The notes: a model not told the origin generated them from the sequence alone. A stretch of 31,085 bases of DNA from JAUSIF01 sp040901465 (GCA_040901465.1 JBBDYN010000025.1:1-31085); one strand, 5' to 3'. Shown: positions 7,776 to 16,137, counted from the stretch's first letter. A program made the numbers and translations.

Positions 7776-8464
7776 CGCCGCACGATCGAGCCGGTGGTCT
7801 GCGCTTGCATTTCCGGCGTCTGGCATTCGGGAGCGAACATGATCGCGTCGCCGAGACGCCGGCAGAATACTTTCACGACCTGCTGCTCCACGACGGGCGA
7901 CAGCCGCGCCACCACTTCCTGGTAGCCGCGCGAGTTCAGGTGCCCGATGATGTCCCAGAACAGCGAGTATCCCGGCTTCTTTACGCCGTCGACGGCCACG
8001 CCTTCGAAGAAATCAGGGTAGTAGGTCGCGCCGTACGCGATCGCGATGTCGGAAAAATCGCGCGTATGGAATCCGGCGAGGATCACCTCGACGCCGCGCG
8101 CGCGCAGCCGGCTCACGATCTCGTCGAGATTGCGGTACGTCGTTTCCGCGCTCAAGCCGAAACGCATGTCGTTGCGGCCGAGGAACACGATCGCGATCTC
8201 AGCATCTTCCGGAACGGCGGATTCTAGTCGGCGCAACGCGCCATTCGTGGTGTCGCCCGACACACCGCTGTTCAACACTTCGACGTCGTAGCCGCGCGCC
8301 TGCAATGCGCGCGCAAGCTGCGTCGGATACTTGTTCGGCTCAGAGACGCCGAAGCCGGCCGTGTTGCTGTCGCCGTAGGCGACGATGCGGATCGGATCGG
8401 CCTGGACATTTTCCGCTGAGAGCAGCAGGCCCAGCGCGAGAAGCGCGCCCGGAAGCGGTCGCAT
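7772..8464 (-). CDS. Exported SGNH-fold (GDSL-like) hydrolase
   Basis: A 230-residue protein with a signal peptide (cleavage near N-V-Q-A, residue 22), so it acts in the periplasm or outside. Block I is Y-G-D-S33-N-T-A-G-F-G, as in TesA/arylesterase-type enzymes, with S33 as nucleophile. N-S-G-V-S-G-D-T-T (65-73) gives the oxyanion glycine and G-R-N98-D the block III asparagine. Block V is unusual: the catalytic histidine is probably H175 in G-H-L-N-S-R-G-Y, but the nearest Asp is D171, four residues before it and not three. C201 and C214 near the C-terminus may form a disulfide. GAGG (8472-8475) sits seven bases before the ATG. The last four bases (CTAG) are shared with the convergent SDR. 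Confidence 0.82.
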   Translation of the reverse strand: MRPLPGALLALGLLLSAENVQADPIRIVAYGDSNTAGFGVSEPNKYPTQLARALQARGYDVEVLNSGVSGDTTNGALRRLESAVPEDAEIAIVFLGRNDMRFGLSAETTYRNLDEIVSRLRARGVEVILAGFHTRDFSDIAIAYGATYYPDFFEGVAVDGVKKPGYSLFWDIIGHLNSRGYQEVVARLSPVVEQQVVKVFCRRLGDAIMFAPECQTPEMQAQTTGSIVRR

Positions 8465-8679
8465 TCACGTACCTCATCGTGCCACGCCCAAAGCTGCCGC
8501 AACATGCTTAACGAAAGCTTGCCGACGCAGCGCAGCGGGCGTCATTCACGCGAACTACTGGGCGGCAATAGGGGCCGGATTGGGCCCACTCGCGGCAAAA
8601 TTCTGATACGGCGAGGGCGGCTCGCCCTGGTTTGTGACGGCCGCGCCTCTCGCGTAGCCTGCCGCACGGACGGGAACTG

Positions 8680-9609
8680 ATGACGACTTTGCTGATTAGC
8701 CACGATTCCGGCCTGAAGCACGCGACGCCCTCGGGCCATCCCGAGCGCGCCGACCGCCTGCACGCGGTGATGGCGGCGCTCGAGGACGAGAAGTTCGCGG
8801 CACTCGCGCGCGAGCCCGCCCCGCAAGGCGAGTTCGAAGCGATCACGCAGGTGCATCCCATGGAATACGTGGAGGCCTTGCGTGCGGCGGTGCCGGGTCA
8901 GGGCGTGGCGCGGATCGACGCCGACACTTCGCTCTCGCCGGGCAGCTGGGAGCCCATCCTGCGCGCGGCGGGCGGCGCGGTGCTCGCGGTCGACGAAGTG
9001 ATGACGGAACATGCGTCGAATGCCTTCGTCGCGATGCGCCCTCCCGGCCATCACGCCGAAACCGCGACCGCGATGGGCTTCTGCTTTTTCAACAACGCGG
9101 CGATCGCCGCGCGCCACGCGCGGAAGCACTATGGCGCCGACCGCGTCGCCATCGTCGACTTCGACGTGCATCACGGCAACGGCTCACAGGAAATTTTCTG
9201 GTCGGACGCAAGCGTGATGTACTGCTCGACCCACGAGATGCCGCTTTATCCCGGCTCCGGCTCGCGCTCCGAGCGCGGCGAGCACAACAACATCGTCAAT
9301 GCGCCGCTCGCGGCGGGTGACGGTGGGGCGGAGTTCCGCGAGGCGTTCCAGAGTGTGATCCTGCCGCGGCTCGAGGAATTTCGTCCCGATCTGATCGTGG
9401 TTTCCGCCGGGTTCGACGCGCACATGCGCGATCCGCTCGCCAATCTCAATCTCTCCGAAGCCGACTTCGGCTGGGTGACGCAGAAGCTCTTGGCAGTTGC
9501 AGACAGGCATGCGAGCGGCCGGCTCGTCTCCGTGCTGGAAGGCGGCTATGACCTTCAGGGCTTGTCCAATTCCGTCGCGGCCCATGTACAGGCGCTGATG
9601 CGCGGTTGA
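8680..9609 (+). CDS. Histone-deacetylase-family amidohydrolase
   Basis: A 309-residue zinc deacetylase of the class II-like bacterial HDAC family (HdaH / acetylpolyamine amidohydrolase relatives). The expected zinc ligands are D162 and H164 in D-F-D-V-H-H-G-N-G and D246 in S-A-G-F-D-A-H. H124-H125 in R-P-P-G-H-H-A-E supply the charge relay, and Y290 in E-G-G-Y-D is the transition-state tyrosine. The bacterial substrate is unknown; candidates are acetylated lysines, polyamines or other amides. The ATG at 8680 has GGGA just upstream. It leads the run deacetylase, xseB, with 24 bases between the genes, a pairing common in Hyphomicrobiales. The divergent spacer 8465-8679 shows no clear element. 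Confidence 0.93.
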   Translation: MTTLLISHDSGLKHATPSGHPERADRLHAVMAALEDEKFAALAREPAPQGEFEAITQVHPMEYVEALRAAVPGQGVARIDADTSLSPGSWEPILRAAGGAVLAVDEVMTEHASNAFVAMRPPGHHAETATAMGFCFFNNAAIAARHARKHYGADRVAIVDFDVHHGNGSQEIFWSDASVMYCSTHEMPLYPGSGSRSERGEHNNIVNAPLAAGDGGAEFREAFQSVILPRLEEFRPDLIVVSAGFDAHMRDPLANLNLSEADFGWVTQKLLAVADRHASGRLVSVLEGGYDLQGLSNSVAAHVQALMRG

Positions 9610-9633
9610 ACGTCTTCGTGCTAGGGATTGCCG

Positions 9634-9894
9634 ATGGCCAAGGAATCGAAAAATCAGAACTCCGACGTCGCCGCGCTCCCGTTCGAGACGGCGCTTGCCG
9701 AACTGGAATCGATCGTCCAGCGCCTGGAAAAGGGTGATGTCGCGCTCGAAGAATCGATCCGCATCTACGAGCGTGGCGAGGCGCTGAAGGGCCATTGCGA
9801 GACGCTATTGCGCGTGGCCGAGGCGAGGGTGGAAAAGATCACACGCGATGCCGGTGGCCGCGTCACGGGCACTGAGCCCCTCGACGGGAATTGA
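9634..9894 (+). CDS. xseB: Exodeoxyribonuclease VII small subunit
   Basis: An 86-residue helical protein with the XseB signature: L-P-F-E-T-A-L-A-E-L-E-S-I-V near residues 15-28, then L-E-K-G-D-V-A-L-E-E-S-I and Y-E-R-G. Several copies bind one XseA subunit to form the nuclease that degrades single-stranded DNA. xseA is not in this window, which is normal. I chose the ATG at 9634, with AGGGA (9623-9627) six bases upstream, over a TTG two codons earlier. In many alphaproteobacteria xseB lies just before dxs; here a pirin gene stands between them. Confidence 0.95.
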   Translation: MAKESKNQNSDVAALPFETALAELESIVQRLEKGDVALEESIRIYERGEALKGHCETLLRVAEARVEKITRDAGGRVTGTEPLDGN

Positions 9895-9910
9895 GCGCCG
9901 TCACGGTGGC

Positions 9911-9940
9911 TTGGACGCGTACCGGCGCAATGCCTATATG
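9911..9940 (+). promoter_or_regulatory. Candidate sigma70-type promoter for the pirin gene
   Basis: TTGGAC (9911-9916) and TATATG (9935-9940) are 18 bases apart and end 29 bases before the pirin ATG. This would give pirin, and possibly dxs, transcription independent of xseB. Confidence 0.35.
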
Positions 9941-9969
9941 AATTCGAACGCTAAAAATGAGGATCAGCC

Positions 9970-10908
9970 ATGAGCTTTTTCCCGGGTAAGGATCCGGCCG
10001 CCGGAGACCGTTTCGCCTGCGAGGCGCTCGAGCTTGTCGTCGTTCCTCGCAGCATCGATCTCGACGATTTCACCGTGCGGCGCGCGCTGCCGCATTCGAC
10101 GCGCCGCACGGTAGGCCCCTATGTTTTCTTCGATCATTTTGGCCCGGCCGAGTTCAAGTCCGGCAAGGGCCTCGACGTGCGTCCGCACCCGCACATCGGC
10201 CTTTCGACGCTCACTTATCTCTATGACGGTGAGATTATTCATCGCGACACGCTCGGCATGAATGCCGCGATCCATCCCGGCGAGGTGAATTGGATGACCG
10301 CGGGCCGCGGCATCGTGCATTCGGAGCGCACCGCACCCGACCATCGCGTCAAGGGCGAGCCGTTGCACGGCCTCCAGCTTTGGGTCGCCATGATGTCGAA
10401 GGATGAGGAGATCGATCCGAGCTTCTCCCATCTCGGCGGCCAGGATCTTCCGGTCGTGAGCGGCGAAGGCAAGACAGTGCGCCTCGTCGCGGGCAAGATG
10501 TTCGGCGCTGTCTCTCCGCTCAAGACCACCTCCGAAACGATTTTTGCCGACGTCTCGCTCGACGCGGGCGCGGCCATGCCCCTCGACTCCGGCTACGAAG
10601 AGCGCGCGATCTATGTCGGCTCCGGCGAGATCGATATTGAAGGCGACCGTTTCGACACCGGCCGGCTCCTGATCTTCCGTCCCGGCGACCGCATCACCGT
10701 CAAGGCGGTGAAACCGAGCCGCATCGCCGTCGTCGGCGGCGTGCCGCTCGACGGACCCCGCTACGTCTGGTGGAACTTCGTTTCCTCGCGCAAGGACCGC
10801 ATCGATCAGGCGAAGGAGGAATGGAAGCAGGGCCATTTCGGCAAGGTGCCGGGCGACGAGATCGAATTCATTCCGTTGCCGGAGGATAGGTCTTACTCCG
10901 CTGGCTGA
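9970..10908 (+). CDS. Pirin family protein
   Basis: A 312-residue bicupin of the pirin family. The N-terminal cupin carries the metal ligands: H73 and H75 in R-P-H-P-H-I-G, then H117 and E119 in G-I-V-H-S-E-R-T, spaced as in iron-binding pirins. G-P-Y-V-F-F-D-H-F-G-P (49-59) is the family opening motif. The second cupin and C-terminal region (about 170-300) include P-L-D-G-P-R-Y-V-W-W-N-F-V-S-S. Bacterial pirins have been linked to quercetin dioxygenase activity and to pyruvate or redox metabolism; the role here is not predictable. GAGGAT (9959-9964) precedes the ATG. It sits between xseB and dxs. Confidence 0.94.
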   Translation: MSFFPGKDPAAGDRFACEALELVVVPRSIDLDDFTVRRALPHSTRRTVGPYVFFDHFGPAEFKSGKGLDVRPHPHIGLSTLTYLYDGEIIHRDTLGMNAAIHPGEVNWMTAGRGIVHSERTAPDHRVKGEPLHGLQLWVAMMSKDEEIDPSFSHLGGQDLPVVSGEGKTVRLVAGKMFGAVSPLKTTSETIFADVSLDAGAAMPLDSGYEERAIYVGSGEIDIEGDRFDTGRLLIFRPGDRITVKAVKPSRIAVVGGVPLDGPRYVWWNFVSSRKDRIDQAKEEWKQGHFGKVPGDEIEFIPLPEDRSYSAG

Positions 10909-10913
10909 TCCGC

Positions 10914-10928
10914 GCGAGCCCGGCTCGC
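10914..10928 (+). terminator. Short GC-rich hairpin after the pirin gene
   Basis: GCGAGC (10914-10919), CCG, GCTCGC (10923-10928) forms a perfect six-base stem five bases after the pirin stop. There is no T-run, so at most a weak terminator or mRNA 3'-end stabiliser. Confidence 0.3.
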
Positions 10929-10999
10929 ATTGCCGCGCCGGGATGACTGGTATATCGATTACGTTGTGATTTGACGACGGCGCCCGCGAAGGAACGGCA

Positions 11000-12919
11000 T
11001 TGTCGAAACGCTCGGCGACACCTCTGCTCGATATGATCCGTCTGCCGGGCGATCTGCGGCAATTGCCGCCTGAATCGCTCCGTCAGGTGGCCGACGAGCT
11101 GCGTCACGAAACGATCGACGCCGTATCCGTCACCGGCGGCCATCTCGGCGCCGGTCTAGGCGTGATCGAGCTCACGGTGGCGCTGCACTACATTTTCGAT
11201 ACGCCGCGCGACAAGATCGTCTGGGACGTCGGCCACCAGGCCTATCCGCACAAGATTCTGACCGGCCGCCGCGATCGTATTCGCACACTGCGCCAGGGCG
11301 GTGGCCTCTCCGGCTTCACACGGCGCGCCGAGAGCGAATACGACCCGTTCGGCGCCGCGCACGCCTCGACTTCCATCTCGGCGGGCCTCGGCATGGCCGT
11401 AGCACGCGATCTTGCCGGCGATGACTTTCACGTGGTGTGCGTGATCGGCGACGGCGCCATGTCCGCTGGCATGGCCTATGAGGCCATGAACAATGCCGGC
11501 GCCATGGGCAAGCGCCTGATCGTGATCCTCAACGACAACGACATGTCGATCGCGCCGCCGGTCGGTGCGATGTCCGCTTACCTCGCACGCCGTCTTTCCG
11601 GCCGCGCTTATTCTCGCATGCGCGATCTGTGGGAATGGACGGCGCCGCGATTGCCGAAGCGCGCGGCGCAGTTCATCCGCCGCGCATTCGGGCATTGGGT
11701 CGGCTTCATCACCGGCGGTACGTTGTTCGAGGAGCTTGGCTTCGAATATGTCGGACCCATCGACGGCCACAATCTCGATCACTTGCTCCCGGTGCTGCGC
11801 AATGTGCGCGACTACGAGCGCGGCCCGACGCTCGTGCACATTGTCACCCGTAAGGGCAAGGGCTATCCGCCCGCCGAGGCCTCGGTCGATAAGTATCATG
11901 GCGTCGTCAAGTTCGACATCGCCACCGGCACACAGGCCAAGGGCAAGACAAGCACGCCTGCCTACACGAAGGTATTCGGCGAGAGTCTGATCAAGGAAGC
12001 GCGCAAGGACGGGAAGATCGTCGCCGTCACCGCTGCGATGCCGTCGGGCACGGGGCTCGATCTTTTCGCCCGCGAATTTCCCGACCGCTGCTTCGACGCC
12101 GGCATTGCCGAGCAGCACGCAGTGACTTTTGCCGCGGGGCTCGCCACCGAAGGCTACAAGCCCTTCGCGGCAATCTATTCGACGTTCCTGCAACGCGCCT
12201 ACGACCAGGTCGTGCATGATGTTGCGATCCAGAGACTGCCCGTGCGCTTCGCGATCGATCGTGCCGGTCTCGTCGGCGCCGATGGACCGACCCATGCGGG
12301 CAGCTTTGATGTCGCCTATCTCGCCTGTCTTCCGGATTTTGTGGTGATGGCGGCGGCCGACGAAGCAGAGCTCGTGCATATGGTCGCGACCGCGGTCGCG
12401 ATCGACGACCGGCCGTCCGCATTCCGCTATCCGCGCGGCGAAGGCATGGGTGTCGAGATACCCGCCGAAGGCAAGCCGCTCGAAATCGGCCGAGGCCGTA
12501 TGATCCGCGAAGGCACTTCGGTTGCGATCCTCAATTTCGGCGCGCGTCTTGGCGAGTGTATGAAGGCCGCGGAGGAACTCGCCGCACAGGGCTTCTCCAC
12601 GACGATCGCCGATGCGCGCTTTGCCAAGCCCCTCGACCGCGAGCTTCTGTTGCGGCTCGCCCGCGAGCATGAGGTTCTGCTGACCGTCGAGGAGGGTTCG
12701 GTTGGCGGCTTCGGCAGTCATGTGCTGGAATTGCTGGCGCGCGAGGGTGCGCTCGATCGCGGCCTGAAATTCCGTCCGCTCGTGCTTCCGGATCTCTTCA
12801 TCGAGCAGGACACGCCCGCGAACATGTACGCCCGCGCCGGCCTCGATGCGCGGGGAATCGTGGCCTCGGCGCTCGCCGCACTCGGGAAACCCCGGCGGGA
12901 AGCGGTGCGCCGCGCCTAG
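11000..12919 (+). CDS. dxs: 1-deoxy-D-xylulose-5-phosphate synthase
   Basis: This enzyme condenses pyruvate with glyceraldehyde 3-phosphate using thiamine diphosphate, the first step of the MEP isoprenoid pathway; its product also feeds thiamine synthesis and, in alphaproteobacteria, pyridoxal synthesis. The 639 residues match full length. H48 (T-G-G-H-L-G), D-V-G-H-Q-A-Y-P-H-K (76-85), the ThDP/Mg motif G150-D-G through N-N (164-165) and the ThDP-activating E371 in G-I-A-E-Q-H-A are all present, followed by the transketolase central and C-terminal domains. The TTG start at 11000 has AAGGA (10989-10993) six bases upstream. The non-ATG start may limit translation. Confidence 0.98.
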   Translation: MSKRSATPLLDMIRLPGDLRQLPPESLRQVADELRHETIDAVSVTGGHLGAGLGVIELTVALHYIFDTPRDKIVWDVGHQAYPHKILTGRRDRIRTLRQGGGLSGFTRRAESEYDPFGAAHASTSISAGLGMAVARDLAGDDFHVVCVIGDGAMSAGMAYEAMNNAGAMGKRLIVILNDNDMSIAPPVGAMSAYLARRLSGRAYSRMRDLWEWTAPRLPKRAAQFIRRAFGHWVGFITGGTLFEELGFEYVGPIDGHNLDHLLPVLRNVRDYERGPTLVHIVTRKGKGYPPAEASVDKYHGVVKFDIATGTQAKGKTSTPAYTKVFGESLIKEARKDGKIVAVTAAMPSGTGLDLFAREFPDRCFDAGIAEQHAVTFAAGLATEGYKPFAAIYSTFLQRAYDQVVHDVAIQRLPVRFAIDRAGLVGADGPTHAGSFDVAYLACLPDFVVMAAADEAELVHMVATAVAIDDRPSAFRYPRGEGMGVEIPAEGKPLEIGRGRMIREGTSVAILNFGARLGECMKAAEELAAQGFSTTIADARFAKPLDRELLLRLAREHEVLLTVEEGSVGGFGSHVLELLAREGALDRGLKFRPLVLPDLFIEQDTPANMYARAGLDARGIVASALAALGKPRREAVRRA

Positions 12920-12923
12920 CTTC

Positions 12924-12942
12924 CCGATCTGTCCGCGATCGG
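12924..12942. other. Small inverted repeat after dxs
   Basis: CCGATC (12924-12929) and GATCGG (12937-12942) flank a seven-base loop, five bases after the dxs stop. No T-run follows. It may mark the end of the dxs transcript. Confidence 0.25.
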
Positions 12943-12996
12943 CGCGATTGGTTAAGAAGTCCCGAGCGGGAACAGCCGACGCACGCGGAAAGTCTA

Positions 12997-13023
12997 GGAA
13001 CGTGGCCGGCGGATCGCTTCGTT
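12997..13023 (+). promoter_or_regulatory. Weak candidate ECF (EcfG-like) promoter before the GGDEF gene
   Basis: GGAAC (12997-13001) is followed after 18 bases by CGTT (13020-13023). The general-stress EcfG promoters of alphaproteobacteria use GGAAC and CGTT with 16-17 bases between, so the spacing here is one base long. It lies about 80 bases before the diguanylate cyclase start. Confidence 0.22.
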
Positions 13024-13102
13024 TGCGGCGATTGCCTTAATCAATCCCACATCACTTTCCGTTAGTTTTCGCGCCTCCGCTGCTGCATCCCTTGAACGGG
13101 CC

Positions 13103-14506
13103 ATGACCACAGATCACCGGAAATCAGTGATCGCCCCGCTGATCGCGCGTCTGACCGCCGCCCGGGCCGCGCCCGCTCCGGAAAGCGATAAGGCTGCCGG
13201 CACCGCCGCCGAGGAATTGCTCAAGCTGCGTGCGGCGCTCAACGAGATCGACGACGGAATCATTCTCCTCGATCGCGACCTTCGTCTCGAATTCATCAAT
13301 CGTGCTGCGTGCGACTTCGCGGGCGCGTCAATGCCGGATGTCGGTCTCAAGCCGACCTACGCGGAGCTGATCCGCGGTGCCCACGTCACGACGTTCAAGG
13401 AGGATCTCGACGCGTTCATTGAAAAGCGCGTGGAAACTGTTCGTGCCGGCGATCCGACCCCGGTTGAATTGCGCTTTGCCGGCGGCAAGGTCGTTCGCGC
13501 CAAATGCGTGGTCCTCTCCAACGGCAGCCGCTTGCTGACCTATAGCGACCTCACCGGCATCGTCCGCCGCAACGAGGAGCTCGAGACCCTGCACGCGGCG
13601 CTTGACCAAGCCGAATACGGAGTGGTCCTGCTCAACGACGATTTTCGCGCGCAGTTCATCAATCGGGCCTTCCGAATGATGTCGGATATGCCGGATCGAA
13701 TGGCCGACGGTCGGCCGACGATCGCCGAGATCATGGAGCACGGTCGCATAACCAACGCTTTCGCCGTCCCCGAGACCGAACTGGAATCCTATATCGAGCG
13801 GCGGATCGAGATGATCCGCACCGGCGACACGAGGCCGATCGAACTGCGATGGTCGCGCGACCGAGTCGTTCGCTATCAAATCACCGCGCTGCCCGGCGGC
13901 GGCCGCATGCTGACCTATACCGACATCACCGATCTCGCGCGCACTGCCGATCAGCTTGAAAAGCTCGCGACGACTGACAGCCTGACCGGACTTTGCAACC
14001 GGCGCCAATTCGTGACGCTCGCCGACCGCGAAGTCGGTCGCTTCCGCCGCTATGGCCGTCCGTTGTCGATGCTGCTGCTCGACATAGACAAGTTCAAGGC
14101 GGTCAATGACCGCTTCGGCCACGACGTCGGCGACCAGATGATCCAGCACGTCGGCAATCTCTGTGAGGAGAACAAGCGCAATCCCGATGCCGTCGCCCGC
14201 GTCGGCGGCGAGGAGTTCGCGATCCTGCTGCCCGAGACCGATCTCGAGAGCAGCTGCATCGTCGCTGAAAGACTGCGGCGGATGGTGGCCGAGCGTCCGC
14301 TCGAAACCGGCGGAATGAGGGTGCCGGTGACGATCAGCGTGGGCGTTGCCGAACTGAATCCGGCGATGACCGGCACATCCGATTTGATGAAGCTCGCCGA
14401 CCGCATGCTGTATGAAGCGAAGCGCTCCGGGCGCAATCGCATTGCGAGCGTGAGTGGCGGCAAGCTCGCCCCCCACGGATCGCCCGCTCTGGTGTCAAAT
14501 AGCTAA
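13103..14506 (+). CDS. Diguanylate cyclase with two tandem PAS domains
   Basis: A 467-residue soluble protein, PAS (about 43-155), PAS (about 163-278), GGDEF (about 285-455). The GGDEF domain makes cyclic di-GMP from two GTP. Its active-site motif is G368-G-E-E-F372 and the product-inhibition I-site R359-N-P-D362 is intact, so it should be active and feedback-inhibited. The PAS units are clear repeats of each other, sharing F-I-N-R-A, the P-T-x-A-E segment, I-E-x-R, R-x-G-D-x-x-P and L-T-Y-x-D. No haem- or flavin-specific residue pattern was recognised. There is no membrane segment. It stands alone between dxs and tlyA and ends five bases from a convergent gene. The ribosome binding site is weak (ACGGG). 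Confidence 0.94.
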   Translation: MTTDHRKSVIAPLIARLTAARAAPAPESDKAAGTAAEELLKLRAALNEIDDGIILLDRDLRLEFINRAACDFAGASMPDVGLKPTYAELIRGAHVTTFKEDLDAFIEKRVETVRAGDPTPVELRFAGGKVVRAKCVVLSNGSRLLTYSDLTGIVRRNEELETLHAALDQAEYGVVLLNDDFRAQFINRAFRMMSDMPDRMADGRPTIAEIMEHGRITNAFAVPETELESYIERRIEMIRTGDTRPIELRWSRDRVVRYQITALPGGGRMLTYTDITDLARTADQLEKLATTDSLTGLCNRRQFVTLADREVGRFRRYGRPLSMLLLDIDKFKAVNDRFGHDVGDQMIQHVGNLCEENKRNPDAVARVGGEEFAILLPETDLESSCIVAERLRRMVAERPLETGGMRVPVTISVGVAELNPAMTGTSDLMKLADRMLYEAKRSGRNRIASVSGGKLAPHGSPALVSNS

Positions 14507-14511
14507 AAGGG

Positions 14512-15108
14512 CTATCCGGTTGCCGGCTGCTTGCTGGCCGTGCACGCCTTTTCGAATGCGTCGGCACTGGGCTTGGCGGCTGACACGGCGAGCGATCGTT
14601 TTCGGCCCGGCACGTCGACGATCAACGTATCGCCGGTCCGGAACAACGCGAATAATTTTGGGTCGATCCGTGACGTGGCCCCGATATCCACAATTTCCCT
14701 CGATTGCGTCGAGAATGCCGTACCGGCGACCTCGAAGCGCATCTTCCCGTTGACCAGCAGAATCGCCGCACCGTCGCCCGGCCGCAGGCCGCGCGATCCG
14801 ATCTGCGAGATCACGCGCAGAAGCCCGGTGTCAGGCTGGCACGAAAACGAAATCAGAGTCTCGCCGGTGTTGGGCGTGCCGTATTCGAGCGTTGGCACCC
14901 CGGCGCTGCGACTGAACTTCCAAACAGGTTGCGCCTTTGCCGCGGAACTCGATTTTGCACTCGATTTTTTCACCGCGGTACGTGCGGCGCTCTTTTGGGC
15001 GAGTTGCGCGTCGGCGAGCAGTTGCGCTGCGGCAACTGCGCCGGGCGCAGCTGCGGCAAGCAGAACCGAAACGATCAATAGGGCGGCGCGGCAAGCGCGG
15101 CGTCGCAT
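14512..15108 (-). CDS. Exported protein of unknown function
   Basis: A 198-residue protein with a basic N-terminus (M-R-R-R-A-C-R) and a hydrophobic stretch ending A-V-A-A-A, consistent with a signal peptide. A K/S/A-rich linker (about 38-60) leads to a compact C-terminal domain beginning V-W-K-F-S. That domain contains F-S-C-Q-P-D-T-G and ends near K-A-C-T-A, so its two cysteines could pair in the periplasm. I do not recognise a named family. The ATG at 15108 has GGAG six bases upstream. It is convergent with the diguanylate cyclase gene (gap five bases) and divergent from tlyA, so it is transcribed alone. Confidence 0.8.
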   Translation of the reverse strand: MRRRACRAALLIVSVLLAAAAPGAVAAAQLLADAQLAQKSAARTAVKKSSAKSSSAAKAQPVWKFSRSAGVPTLEYGTPNTGETLISFSCQPDTGLLRVISQIGSRGLRPGDGAAILLVNGKMRFEVAGTAFSTQSREIVDIGATSRIDPKLFALFRTGDTLIVDVPGRKRSLAVSAAKPSADAFEKACTASKQPATG

Positions 15109-15259
15109 GAAGTTCTCCGTCGAGACGGGGAGCGGGGCGAAGCCCGCCCCGGCCCGATAACTAGCACCATCGGCACAGAACGCAATTCACAGCTCTGTTG
15201 TTCCGGGTTGGCGCGGCGCAGCGGCTCGTGCCTATCCTTTTGCATTGAGCAGGACGCCC

Positions 15260-16012
15260 ATGTCGAAGACGCGGACTCGCGCTGATCAATTGCTCGTGGC
15301 GCGCGGGCTGTTCGAGAGCCGCACCAAGGCGCAAGCGGCGATCGAAGCGGGCCGCGTCACCGCCGACGGTATGCCGGTGAAAAAGGCCGCCGAGGCAATT
15401 TCAACGGGTGCCGTGCTCGTTGCCGAGCCTGCGCATCCGTATGTCTCGCGTGGAGGCGTGAAGCTTGCAGCAGCACTTGCACATTTCGCATTCGATCCGA
15501 AGGGAAAAGCATGTCTCGATGTCGGCGCTTCGACCGGTGGTTTCACCGACGCGCTGTTGCGCGCGGGTGCGCGGCGCGTTTACGCCGTCGACGTGGGAAC
15601 CGGCCAACTGCATGCTTCCCTGCGAGGCAGGAACGAAATCGCCATTCTTGAGAAAACCGACGCGCGCAAACTCGATCGCTCGGTGATTCCCGTGCCGCCT
15701 GAAATGATTGCAATCGACGTGAGTTTTATTTCGCTGAAGAAAATTCTGCCGAACGTCACCGCCCTTGCCGCACCCGGTGCCGAACTCGTGGCGCTCGTAA
15801 AGCCGCAATTCGAGGCCGGCCGCAAACTCGCCGGCAAGGGCGTTGTGCGCGACTCAGCCGTGCATCGCGCGGTATGCGAGGAGCTGATCGCCTTTGCCGC
15901 CACGCTCGGGTGGGCAGTGATCGGTGTCGTGAATTCGCCGATCCTCGGCGGCGACGGCAATCGCGAGTTCCTGCTGGGCGCACGGCTCGCAAAGCACGCT
16001 GCAATTTCCTGA
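15260..16012 (+). CDS. tlyA: TlyA family rRNA (cytidine-2'-O)-methyltransferase
   Basis: A 250-residue protein with an N-terminal S4 RNA-binding domain (about 6-65: R-A-D-Q-L-L-V-A-R-G-L, G-R-V) and an FtsJ/RrmJ-like methyltransferase domain. The SAM motif is D87-V-G-A-S-T-G-G-F-T-D97. K68 (G-G-V-K), D153 (A-I-D-V-S-F), K181 (V-K-P-Q-F-E) and the Glu of G-N-R-E-F fit the K-D-K-E catalytic set. Mycobacterial TlyA methylates 16S C1409 and 23S C1920 and sensitises ribosomes to capreomycin; here rRNA 2'-O-methylation is inferred. AGGA (15251-15254) is five bases before the ATG; a TTG at 15245 is in frame but less likely. Confidence 0.94.
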   Translation: MSKTRTRADQLLVARGLFESRTKAQAAIEAGRVTADGMPVKKAAEAISTGAVLVAEPAHPYVSRGGVKLAAALAHFAFDPKGKACLDVGASTGGFTDALLRAGARRVYAVDVGTGQLHASLRGRNEIAILEKTDARKLDRSVIPVPPEMIAIDVSFISLKKILPNVTALAAPGAELVALVKPQFEAGRKLAGKGVVRDSAVHRAVCEELIAFAATLGWAVIGVVNSPILGGDGNREFLLGARLAKHAAIS

Positions 16013-16137
16013 TCGCTGTCTCGATTTAGGCGCAAATTTTTGCCATCTCATCGTCACGGAATTGATATTTCTTGCGTTTCAGAGGTTGCGCGCGGCCACG
16101 CTTTCATTTCCGGCATTGGCCGCTATGTTCCGCCGCC

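Noticed and set aside
6690..7826. 378-codon minus-strand frame antisense to the SDR at 6900
   Set aside because: Shadow frame; the SDR triad and cofactor motif on the plus strand are clear.
11156..12721. 521-codon open frame antisense to dxs
   Set aside because: It mirrors dxs, which has every catalytic motif. High GC leaves long open antisense frames, and this one has no start signal or recognisable domain.
13328..14476. 382-codon frame antisense to the diguanylate cyclase
   Set aside because: Shadow of a gene with intact GGDEF and PAS motifs.
16023..16046. GCAAATTTTTGC-like palindrome after tlyA as a terminator
   Set aside because: The stem is only about five bases and AT-rich, without a following T-run, so it is too weak to call.
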